A DNA stretch of 9,166 nt from Thermoleophilaceae bacterium (GTDB lineage: Bacteria > Actinomycetota > Thermoleophilia > Solirubrobacterales > Thermoleophilaceae). Shown piece after piece: positions 1-5,280 of this stretch. Position 1 is the stretch's first letter, and each line of letters begins with the position of its first letter. The notes beneath the pieces were generated by a model. The model had not been told where the DNA came from, made no database searches, and saw nothing but the letters and a program-made list of their open reading frames with translations. A program made the translations under genes and the position numbers. The stretch lies in assembly GCA_013813135.1 (NCBI GenBank), contig JACCSF010000389.1:1-9166 (forward strand), in the 5' to 3' direction.

Positions 1-652
1 GGCCCGCGCCCGCGCCTGGGGCGCGGCGCCCGCCGGGCCGCGCTGGCGAGCCTGTTCGTGCTCCTGGGGGTGATCGCCTGGGGCCTGCCGATCTCCTCGG
101 ACGGCCCGACCCGCGCGCAGGTCAGGCTGACCGGCGTGCCGTCCGGCGACGGGCGGATGGTGCAGGCCACGATCAGGGTCAGCCCGCCCGATGCGCTGGA
201 GGGAGCCCACTTCGCGAACGTCACCGCCTGGCAGGGCGGCGGCAGCGTGGTGAGCAAGTTGAGGGAGGTCGGCACCGGCGGTTACCGCACCACCGAGCCG
301 ATCCCCGTGCACGGCGGCTGGAAGGCGCTGCTGCGCGTGCACACCGGCGACTCGCTCGTCGGAGTGCCCGTCTATCTCCCGCGCGATCGGGCGATCCCCG
401 CACCCGAGGTGCCCGCCCGGGCGAGCTTCACACGCCCGTTCGTGCGCGACGTCCAGATCCTGCAGCGCGAACAGAAGGAGGACGTGAACGGGGGCGCTCA
501 AGCTCATGGCCTACCTCACCGTCGGCGCGATCGCCGCCAGCCTGGTCGCTCTGCTCGCGTGGGCCCTCCTGCGTCTGGAGGGGATCGAGCCGAGCGGACG
601 GCGGCCACGCACGAGAAGCAGGAGTTCGGCGCGGCCCGCCGAATTGGTGTAG
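1..652 (+). pseudogene. Membrane protein with YtkA/FixH-like extracytoplasmic domain, 5'-partial and frameshifted
   Basis: The frame is open from base 1, so the N-terminus lies outside the window. Window residues 13-33 form a hydrophobic helix (LASLFVLLGVIAWGLPIS). Residues about 40-135 form a beta-rich domain with the pattern GGYRTTEPIPVHGGWKALLRVHTG, which resembles YtkA/FixH-like Ig-fold domains seen in copper or oxidase-related membrane proteins. After DVNG (to about 492) the frame runs into low-complexity Arg-rich sequence. If one G of the run 490-494 is skipped, the next frame reads ALKLMAYLTVGAIAASLVAL, a clear C-terminal transmembrane helix, and ends at TAG 650-652. The product would be a two-helix (or larger) membrane protein with a loop or domain outside the cell. 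The break may be a true pseudogene, a phase-variable tract or a sequencing error. The family call is by pattern only; the exact function is unknown. Confidence 0.55.
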
Positions 653-710
653 ATACGCACGACCTCAATGCGAGCGCAACGTTTCCGAAACATCTGGTAG
701 CCTCGCCCAC

Positions 711-843
711 ACGCCGAATCCGCGGTGACGCGGAGCGGGGGAACCAAGGTGGTGTGAACCACTGGGGCGAACCTCCCGAGAGGGAGGCGCGCAAGCTCTT
801 TCAGCGCGAGCCCGTCAGCTAACCCCGTAGGCGTTCGAAAGAG
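711..843 (+). promoter_or_regulatory. c-di-AMP riboswitch (ydaO/yuaA type)
   Basis: The conserved blocks of the ydaO/yuaA RNA are present in order: GCGGGGGAACCAA at 735-747, TGGGGCGAA at 763-771, and the CCCGTCAGCTAACC block (811-824) followed by CCGTAGGCG (825-833). Three local hairpins are visible: CCGCG/CGCGG (720-724/729-733) with a GTGA loop, GTGGT/ACCAC (749-753/758-762), and CCTCCC/GGGAGG (772-777/782-787) with a GAGA loop. Two of these loops are GNRA tetraloops. Long-range pairs are ACGCC/GGCGT (711-715/830-834) and CTCTTTC/GAAAGAG (796-802/837-843). These two helices cross, giving the pseudoknotted layout expected of this class. The class senses cyclic di-AMP and in actinobacteria commonly precedes cell-wall hydrolase genes, which matches the NlpC/P60 gene directly downstream. 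No terminator or antiterminator is visible between the aptamer and the ATG. Confidence 0.93.
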
Positions 844-844
844 A

Positions 845-1414
845 ATGCCGCCCTTCGTTAGCCTCAAATCGTTCCGTTGCGCCGCTTTGGCGCTCGTCTG
901 CCTGCTGGTGCCGGCCCTTGCCGGCACGGCCGCTGCAGAGCCGAGCCCGACCAGCGGCGGCGCGACCTTCGAGCCCCCGCCACCGCCGCCGGCCAAGGCG
1001 ACCGTCGTCAACGGCAAGGCCATCGCCCCCGCGAACGCGCCTTCCCGCGTCAGGCGCGTGATCGAGGCGGGCAACCGGCTGATCGGTAAGCCGTACATCT
1101 ACGGCGGAGGCCACAAGCCCTTCAGCAGCCGACTGGACAGGGGCTACGACTGCTCTGGCACCGCCAGCTACGCGCTCTTCGGCGGTCGCTTCCTGCGGTT
1201 GCCCATGCCCTCGGGTTCCTTCATGACGTGGGGGCAGACCGGCCCCGGCACCTGGATCACCACGTACGCGCACTCCGGCCACATGTACCTGGTGGTCGCA
1301 GGGCTCCGGCTCGATACCGGGATGCGCGACGACCCGACCAGCACCGGCCCGGCGTGGAGCAAGCGGCTGCGCCCGGCGGACGCCTACGTCGCGCGGCACC
1401 CGCGCGGTTACTGA
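845..1414 (+). CDS. Secreted NlpC/P60 (C40) cell-wall peptidase
   Basis: This 189-residue protein has a signal peptide: basic KSFR near residues 8-11, hydrophobic core 12-28, probable cleavage near TAAA-EP at 29-33. A proline-rich linker follows (PPPPPP at 44-49). The NlpC/P60 domain spans about 65-189. It has YIYGGGHKPF (84-93), the nucleophile Cys103 in YDCSG, and the catalytic His probably at 146 in SGHMYLVVAG. Such enzymes cut peptidoglycan stem peptides outside the cell and act in growth, separation or resuscitation. The domain is minimal, with no separate wall-binding module. The ATG at 845 gives the complete signal peptide and lies 1 nt after the riboswitch helix strand GAAAGAG, which is also the only purine-rich Shine-Dalgarno-like stretch. 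c-di-AMP control of expression is therefore very likely. Downstream bases 1415-1548 hold no gene. Confidence 0.9.
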   Translation: MPPFVSLKSFRCAALALVCLLVPALAGTAAAEPSPTSGGATFEPPPPPPAKATVVNGKAIAPANAPSRVRRVIEAGNRLIGKPYIYGGGHKPFSSRLDRGYDCSGTASYALFGGRFLRLPMPSGSFMTWGQTGPGTWITTYAHSGHMYLVVAGLRLDTGMRDDPTSTGPAWSKRLRPADAYVARHPRGY

Positions 1415-1502
1415 GCCCGCGCAGGCGACGCTTTCCCGTTGGGGCCTCCCCGGTCGCTGCTTTGGCCGGGAATCAGGACGCCGCGCGCGATATCCTCGGG
1501 TC

Positions 1503-1514
1503 GACTCGCGAGTC
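1503..1514. promoter_or_regulatory. Perfect 12-bp palindrome, candidate operator of the acyl-CoA dehydrogenase gene
   Basis: GACTCGCGAGTC is a perfect palindrome, 34 bp before the ATG at 1549. A -10-like hexamer TATCCT lies at 1491-1496, which would put transcription start close to the palindrome. That is a typical place for a repressor operator, for example a TetR- or GntR-type fatty-acid regulator. No good -35 partner was found and no second copy of the palindrome was noticed in the window. The regulatory role is inferred. Confidence 0.3.
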
Positions 1515-1548
1515 AGCGACATCGGCGACACTGGAGAAGCCCTCAGCG

Positions 1549-2760
1549 ATGGCGATAGCCACGAGCCTTACCGAGAAGACCGACGAGCAGAAGGCGATCA
1601 CCGAGATGGTGCGCCAGTTCGTCGACAACGAGGTGCTCCCGATCGCCGAGGAGCACGACCACGAGGACAAGTTCCCCGAGCACGTGGTCGAGCAGATGAA
1701 GGAGCTCGGCCTGTTCGGCGTGACCATCCCCGAGGAGTTCGGCGGAATGGGACTCGATCTGACCACCTACGCGATGATCGTCGAGGAGCTCTCGCGCGGC
1801 TGGATCTCGGTCTCGGGCATCGTCAACACCCACTTCATCGGCTCCTATCTTCTGATGAAGTTCGGCACCGACGAGCAGAAGCAGTCCTTCCTCCCGCGCA
1901 TGGCCACCGGTGAGCTGCGCGCCGCCTTCTCGCTGTCCGAGCCGGAGGTCGGCTCGGACGTCCAGGGCATCAAGTCGACCGCCAAGAAGCTCGACGACGG
2001 CTACTGGCAGCTCAACGGCCAGAAGATGTGGGTCACCAACGGCCTGATGTCGGGTGTCGTCTTCGTGCTCATGAAGAGCGACCCGCACGCCGACCCTCCC
2101 CACAAGGGCATGACCTGCTTCATCACGGAGAAGGAGCCGGGCGTCTCCGAGAACACGGGCGACTTCAAGGGCCTCGACGTCCCACCCAAGATCAAGAAGA
2201 TGGGCTACAAGGGCGTCGAGTCGACGGAGCTGATCTACGACGGCTACATCAGCAGTCCCGACCGCATCCTGGGCGGGGAGGAGCACGGCGTCGGCAAGGG
2301 CTTCGCCCAGATGATGGACGCCCTCGAGGTGGGCCGGGTGAACGTGGCGGCCCGCGGCGTCGGCATCGCCCAGCGAGCGCTCGAGCTGGCGCTGCGCTAC
2401 TCGCAGGAGCGCAAGACCTTCGGCAAGCCGATCGCGCAGCACCAGGCGATCCAGTTCAAGCTCGCCGACATGGCCACCAAGATCGAGGCCGCGCGCCTGC
2501 TCACGTTCAAGGCGGCCCGCATGAAGGACGCCGGAGAGCGCTCGGACCTCGAAGCCGGCATGGCGAAGCTGTTCGCCTCGGAGACCGGCAAGGAGGTCGT
2601 GGAGGAGGCGTTCCGCATCCACGGCGGCTACGGGTACTCCAAGGAGTACGAGATCGAACGCCTCTACCGCGACGCGCCGCTGCTGCTGATCGGCGAGGGG
2701 ACTTCCGAGATTCAGCGCATGGTGATCGGCAAGAAGCTCCTGGAGCGCAACAAGATCTAG
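1549..2760 (+). CDS. Acyl-CoA dehydrogenase (FAD-dependent)
   Basis: This 403-residue protein is full length for the short/medium-chain acyl-CoA dehydrogenase family. It oxidises an acyl-CoA to the trans-2-enoyl-CoA in the cytoplasm and passes electrons to ETF. Landmarks are the N-terminal helical domain (1-125), the FAD/substrate beta-domain motif SEPEVGSD (130-137), WVTNG (161-165), RKTFGKPIAQHQ (288-299), HGGYGY (358-363), and EGTSEIQR (383-390) with catalytic Glu383. The ATG at 1549 has GGAGAAG 9 nt upstream; the open frame extends further upstream, but without family-like sequence. The true substrate is not readable from sequence. The KIKKMGYKGVESTELIYDGY segment (214-233) recalls branched-dicarboxyl-CoA dehydrogenases such as methylsuccinyl-CoA dehydrogenase, but that enzyme is typically longer, so this is only a hint. 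The SCP2-like gene follows after 7 bp, probably co-transcribed. Confidence 0.93.
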   Translation: MAIATSLTEKTDEQKAITEMVRQFVDNEVLPIAEEHDHEDKFPEHVVEQMKELGLFGVTIPEEFGGMGLDLTTYAMIVEELSRGWISVSGIVNTHFIGSYLLMKFGTDEQKQSFLPRMATGELRAAFSLSEPEVGSDVQGIKSTAKKLDDGYWQLNGQKMWVTNGLMSGVVFVLMKSDPHADPPHKGMTCFITEKEPGVSENTGDFKGLDVPPKIKKMGYKGVESTELIYDGYISSPDRILGGEEHGVGKGFAQMMDALEVGRVNVAARGVGIAQRALELALRYSQERKTFGKPIAQHQAIQFKLADMATKIEAARLLTFKAARMKDAGERSDLEAGMAKLFASETGKEVVEEAFRIHGGYGYSKEYEIERLYRDAPLLLIGEGTSEIQRMVIGKKLLERNKI

Positions 2761-2767
2761 GCCCGGG

Positions 2768-3121
2768 TTGTCCGCTGCCGACACCAAGACGCTGATCGCG
2801 CATGCGGTGGAGCGCCTGCGCGACGAGCTGCCCGCCCTGCGCAAGCTGCAGCTCGTCGTGAGGCTGGAGCTGTACACACACGGCAGGGACGTGCCGATCT
2901 GGCGGGTCGAGCTGCCGGGCCCGAAAATCGACCGAGATCCAGCGGCCGACTCGCGGATCGACGTCTCGGTCGCTCGGCCGCGCTTCAACGAGCTGGCAAC
3001 GGACGGAACGCTCGAGGACTGGGCCAGGGCCTACGCCCGCGGCGACGTCAAGGTCACCGGGGACAGGGCAGTCCTGGCGCTGCTCGGCAACGTGATCCAG
3101 CGCCGGCGCGCGCGCGTCTAG
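2768..3121 (+). CDS. Small SCP2-like (sterol-carrier-fold) protein
   Basis: The 117-residue protein begins at a TTG 7 bp after the acyl-CoA dehydrogenase stop. A GTG at 2807 is an alternative start, and neither has a strong ribosome site, which suggests translational coupling. The segment about 63-115 (IDVSVARPRFNELATDG, then WARAYARGDVKVTGD, then AVLALLGNVIQRRR) fits the SCP2 pattern of a beta strand, a small helix, the G-x-(V/L)-x-(V/I)-x-GD motif and a closing helix. SCP2-like domains bind lipids or acyl-CoAs, which suits its neighbour, but the function here is inferred. The basic C-terminus is QRRRARV. The stop codon TAG is part of a CTAG that was used as the target of the IS element immediately downstream; the duplicated CTAG keeps the stop intact, so the gene does not look disrupted. 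Confidence 0.6.
   Translation: MSAADTKTLIAHAVERLRDELPALRKLQLVVRLELYTHGRDVPIWRVELPGPKIDRDPAADSRIDVSVARPRFNELATDGTLEDWARAYARGDVKVTGDRAVLALLGNVIQRRRARV
3118..3121. repeat. Left copy of target-site duplication (CTAG)
   Basis: CTAG here and CTAG at 3959-3962 flank the inverted-repeat-bounded IS element. IS481-family elements are known to prefer CTAG-containing targets. The left copy includes the stop codon of the SCP2-like gene. Confidence 0.65.
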
Positions 3122-3133
3122 GTGTCCTGCCTC
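3122..3133. repeat. Left terminal inverted repeat of the IS481-type element
   Basis: GTGTCCTGCCTC pairs with the reverse complement of 3947-3958 (GTGACGTGCCTC) at 10 of 12 positions, including the six-base block TGCCTC. Confidence 0.6.
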
Positions 3134-3946
3134 GGGCGAGCAGCTCGCGCAGGGCGCGGTTGTGGGTGTAGCTCCAGGCGTTGTCCGACATCAGCCGCTC
3201 CGGCTTGACGCCGTGGTCGGCGAAGAATTCGAGCGCCCGCTCGACGAACCCGGTCACCGTGGCTGCTCGCTCGTCGGGGTGGCGCTCGGAGTAGGCCAGG
3301 CGCGAGTGGTCGTCGACGATCGAGTGGACGAACTCGTGTCCCAGACGCAGCCGCTTGTCGGCACCCGTTTGGTCACGCACCCCGGTGACGGCGTGTCCTG
3401 GCCTGATGAAGCGCTGGAAGCGCTTGGTGTCGATGTGCAGCAGGTCGCCGGGGCAGGGCCACTGGTAGCGGCGGACCGCCTCCGGCGGCGCCCGCGGCCG
3501 GCGCGAGAGGCCGGCCCGCTTGAGTGCGCGCCAGACCGTCGCGTGTGCGGCCCCCACCTCGCCGGCGACCAACCGCGGACCCCAACCCGTGCGCCGGCGC
3601 ACGGCGCAGATCTGGCGTTGCTTTGACTGACACAGCAACGCCGGTGAGCGCCGCGGCCGTGAGGAGCGATCGACCAGACAGGCGCCCGATGCGCGCTGCG
3701 CCGGACTCGCCGCCCGCCACCGATGCCACCACTTGTGGGCCGTCGCAGGCGACACGTTGAAGCGTGCCGCGGCCCGCTTCAACGTCATCCCCCGCTCGAT
3801 CGCGAACACCAGCTCGCGGCGTCCATTCAGAGTGAGCGCAGCTCTAGGGTGGTAGATCATCCGGGCCCTCCTCCAGGCAGTGAGTCGTCGCGGACCCACA
3901 GCCTCAGGAGAGGCCCGGATGCCTTCTCAGACGTTCACAACGTGGT

Positions 3947-3958
3947 GAGGCACGTCAC
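3947..3958. repeat. Right terminal inverted repeat of the IS481-type element
   Basis: GAGGCACGTCAC is the inverted partner of 3122-3133. It lies about 87 bp upstream of the transposase start and directly inside the second CTAG. Confidence 0.6.
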
Positions 3959-3962
3959 CTAG
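3959..3962. repeat. Right copy of target-site duplication (CTAG)
   Basis: This is the second CTAG flanking the IS element. Removing the element and one CTAG rebuilds TCTAGA, joining the SCP2-like stop codon to the sequence at 3963. Confidence 0.65.
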
Positions 3963-4091
3963 AGCGCCGCATCGGCATTCGTCCCGGTTGGCTCCCGGTG
4001 CCGCGAAAACGCACCTGCCGTGGTTCGGCGACGACGCCGACCCGGTTACGAATTCGTCACATCAGATTTCCCGGTCGCGGCAATCTCGGGC

Positions 4092-4097
4092 TATTCT
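4092..4097 (+). promoter_or_regulatory. Possible -10 box for a leaderless coiled-coil gene
   Basis: TATTCT ends 7 nt before the GTG at 4105, the spacing expected if transcription starts on the first base of the codon. No Shine-Dalgarno site precedes this GTG. No convincing -35 hexamer is seen (TTTCCC at 4067-4072 is too far). Bases 3963-4091 hold nothing else recognisable. Confidence 0.3.
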
Positions 4098-4104
4098 GGG
4101 TCAG

Positions 4105-4596
4105 GTGCAAGACCGCGTGCAAGATGCCGAAACCAATGAAACGAGGGGCGAGGAGAAGGCCGGGGCCGGCCCGACCAAGCCCGACCGGACGACCGCCCGG
4201 CAGAGCAGGGGGAAGTCTGGGCGCTTCGAGCGTCAGAACGGCGGCGAGGCCGAGACGGCTCTCTCCCCGCGGACGCTGCTGACGCGCTTGGAGCAGCAGT
4301 CCGGGCAGCTGGGGATCCTCCGCTCCAAGCTCGACGAGACGCGTCAAGCGCTCGCGCATGAGCGTGAGGCGGCTCAGGCTGCTCAAGCTGCGCTCGAGGA
4401 GGAGCGGCGCAACCGCGAGCGAATCGAGGGGAACCTCAAGCGCGAGCGTTCCGCCCGCGAGCAGGCCGAGGACAGCGTGAGTGACTCGCGTGCCACGGCC
4501 AGCGCCCTGGAAGCGCAACATCACCTGCTGCGTGCCCAGGTGAAGGCGCTGGAGCACAAGTCGCGACGCCGCTTCTCGCTCCGGCGAGGCCGGTAG
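4105..4596 (+). CDS. Small hydrophilic coiled-coil protein of unknown function
   Basis: Taking GTG 4105 gives 163 residues; GTG 4117 or TTG 3988 in the same frame are alternatives. Residues 1-52 are polar and probably disordered, rich in Gly, Lys, Arg, Glu and Thr. Residues about 53-150 are a long alpha-helical coiled coil, for example LLTRLEQQSGQLGILRSKL and QAAQAALEEERRNRERIEG, with heptad-like Leu/Ala spacing and dense Glu/Arg. The C-terminus is strongly basic (KSRRRFSLRRGR), suited to binding nucleic acid, membrane or a partner. There is no signal peptide and no membrane helix. The family is not recognised. It is convergent with the thioesterase gene (22 bp between stops), with no clear hairpin terminator in the gap. 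Confidence 0.7.
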   Translation: MQDRVQDAETNETRGEEKAGAGPTKPDRTTARQSRGKSGRFERQNGGEAETALSPRTLLTRLEQQSGQLGILRSKLDETRQALAHEREAAQAAQAALEEERRNRERIEGNLKRERSAREQAEDSVSDSRATASALEAQHHLLRAQVKALEHKSRRRFSLRRGR

Positions 4597-4618
4597 CGCT
4601 CCCCCGCCCGGTAGCTGC

Positions 4619-5044
4619 TCAGGCCCCCGTAGGGGTCAGCATCTGCGTGCAGGCGAAGAAGGCCGCGTTGCGCGGGTCGTCGTTGCGGCGGATGCGCACC
4701 TCCCAGACCTGGGTGCGGCGACCCAGGTGCAGCGGCCGCCCGACGGCGTGGAGGACGTCGCCGGGGTGCCCGGCGGCGAAGACGTTAGCCTTCAGCTCGG
4801 CGGTCGTGAAGTCGTGGCCCTCGGGCATGTTCCGCCACGTTCCCCAGGCGGCGACGCTGTCCGCGAAGGCGACCCAGACGCCCCCGTGCACGTAGCCGCC
4901 GGGGTGGAGGTGGCGCTCGTCGACCACCAGCCGGCCCTCGACCTCGCGCTCCTCGATGCGGATCACCTCGATGCCCAGCGCGCCGGGGAAGCTCCCGGCT
5001 AGACGCTCCTGAAACAGCTCCGGCGTGACCTCGGGCTTGGTCAG
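4619..5044 (-). CDS. PaaI-type hotdog-fold thioesterase, probable CTG start
   Basis: The hotdog core has the acyl-CoA thioesterase pattern HPGGYVHGGVWVAFADSVAAW (47-67 from the CTG start), the central-helix HGGV motif and Asp62 as probable catalytic acid. FTTAELKANVF and AVGRPLHLGRRTQVWEVRIR form the later beta strands. The family hydrolyses small acyl-CoA thioesters in the cytoplasm, often as tetramers. The first standard start is GTG 4966 (115 residues), but it has no ribosome site and would cut off LFQERLAGSFPGALGIEV, which looks like the normal first helix and strand of PaaI proteins. A CTG at 5042-5044 has GGAG 5 nt upstream and overlaps the ferredoxin stop (CTGA), giving 141 residues, so it is preferred here. 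It is the last gene of the operon. Its likely job is removing stalled or unwanted CoA esters made by the ligase. Confidence 0.8.
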   Translation of the reverse strand: MTKPEVTPELFQERLAGSFPGALGIEVIRIEEREVEGRLVVDERHLHPGGYVHGGVWVAFADSVAAWGTWRNMPEGHDFTTAELKANVFAAGHPGDVLHAVGRPLHLGRRTQVWEVRIRRNDDPRNAAFFACTQMLTPTGA

Positions 5045-5280
5045 GTGCGCTCCAGCGCGGTGCCGTCGTAGAGCTTGACCACGCGCACCGTGCCGGGCGG
5101 GGCGGGCTCGAGGCAGAGCTCACAGAGCACGCACTCGTCGAGTTGCTCTTCGCGGATCTCCAGACCGCCGGGCGTCGCCTTGAAGATGTCCACTGGGCAC
5201 ACCTCCTCGAGCTTCTTCGCCAGCTCCACGTCGTCGCCGACGCTGTCGTGCACCTCCACGTCGATGAACAGCCCCGGCAT
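5041..5280 (-). CDS. Small ferredoxin-like protein with four cysteines
   Basis: This 79-residue protein has Cys28 in VCPVDIF and Cys50, Cys53 and Cys56 in ECVLCELCLEP. A CP motif first and a CxxCxxC cluster second is the arrangement of one half-length 4Fe-4S domain, as in FixX-like ferredoxins and the iron-sulphur part of ETF-ubiquinone oxidoreductase. The four cysteines are enough for a single [4Fe-4S] cluster. The N-terminal stretch (1-25) is acidic and helical. The ATG overlaps the SucD-like stop as TGATG, and its own TGA overlaps the thioesterase start, so it is translated as part of the operon. Electron transfer is the expected role, but no redox enzyme lies in the operon, so the partner is unknown. 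Confidence 0.78.
   Translation of the reverse strand: MPGLFIDVEVHDSVGDDVELAKKLEEVCPVDIFKATPGGLEIREEQLDECVLCELCLEPAPPGTVRVVKLYDGTALERT

Larger units (their letters stand above)
3054..3860 (-). pseudogene. IS481-family transposase, C-terminally deleted
   Basis: The start is the ATG at 3858-3860, preceded by a strong GGAGGAGG ribosome site. An in-frame start at 3899 would add 13 residues without a ribosome site. Domains, numbered from 3860: a helix-turn-helix (about 25-49, MTLKRAAARFNVSPATAHKW), a second DNA-binding helical region (80-120) and the rve/DDE integrase core. The first Asp is D144 (LLHIDTKRF) and the second is D226 (MSDNAWSY). Similarity stops at NRALRELLARG (234-244). The third catalytic residue (Glu, normally some 35 residues further on in a GKVERF-like context) and the rest of the protein are missing. 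The frame then runs through the left terminal repeat and antisense across the SCP2-like gene to a stop at 3054-3056, adding an Arg/Ala-rich tail of no family character. It should be inactive as a transposase. Confidence 0.85.
3122..3958 (-). mobile_element. IS481-family insertion sequence, internally deleted copy (837 bp)
   Basis: The element is bounded by GTGTCCTGCCTC (3122-3133) and GAGGCACGTCAC (3947-3958). These are inverted repeats matching at 10 of 12 positions, with CTAG directly outside both ends. Inside is one transposase gene on the minus strand with IS481-family features. The length is short for the family, where about 1 kb or more is usual, and the transposase lacks its C-terminal third. 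Since both terminal repeats are present, the loss is internal, next to the left end (near 3131-3140), rather than a truncation by a neighbour. Such a copy could be moved only by a transposase supplied in trans. The boundaries are read from the repeats; the family call rests on the transposase. Confidence 0.72.

Noticed and set aside
653..710. Promoter for the riboswitch transcript (for example TAGCCT at 698-703 as -10)
   Set aside because: No acceptable -35 element at the right distance, so the call would be arbitrary.
1425..1457. Possible terminator hairpin after the NlpC/P60 gene (GCGAC...GTCGC enclosing GGGG-CCT-CCCC)
   Set aside because: The pairing is interrupted and there is no U-tract; such stems are common by chance at this GC content.
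1543..2988. Very long minus-strand open frame (481 codons) antisense to the acyl-CoA dehydrogenase
   Set aside because: It mirrors the strong third-position GC bias of the real gene; its translation is Leu/Asp/Val/Arg-rich low complexity with no recognisable domain.
3162..3626. Plus-strand open frame inside the IS element
   Set aside because: It is antisense to the transposase and has no family pattern; the minus strand carries the HTH and DDE residues.
3122..3860. Transposase truncated by a neighbouring rearrangement
   Set aside because: The terminal repeat and the CTAG duplication are present on the truncated side, so internal deletion explains the data better than a one-ended truncation.
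4590..4615. Direct repeat CCGGTAGC (4590-4597 and 4608-4615) between the convergent genes
   Set aside because: Only 8 bp, two copies, one inside a coding end; no sign of an attachment site or array.
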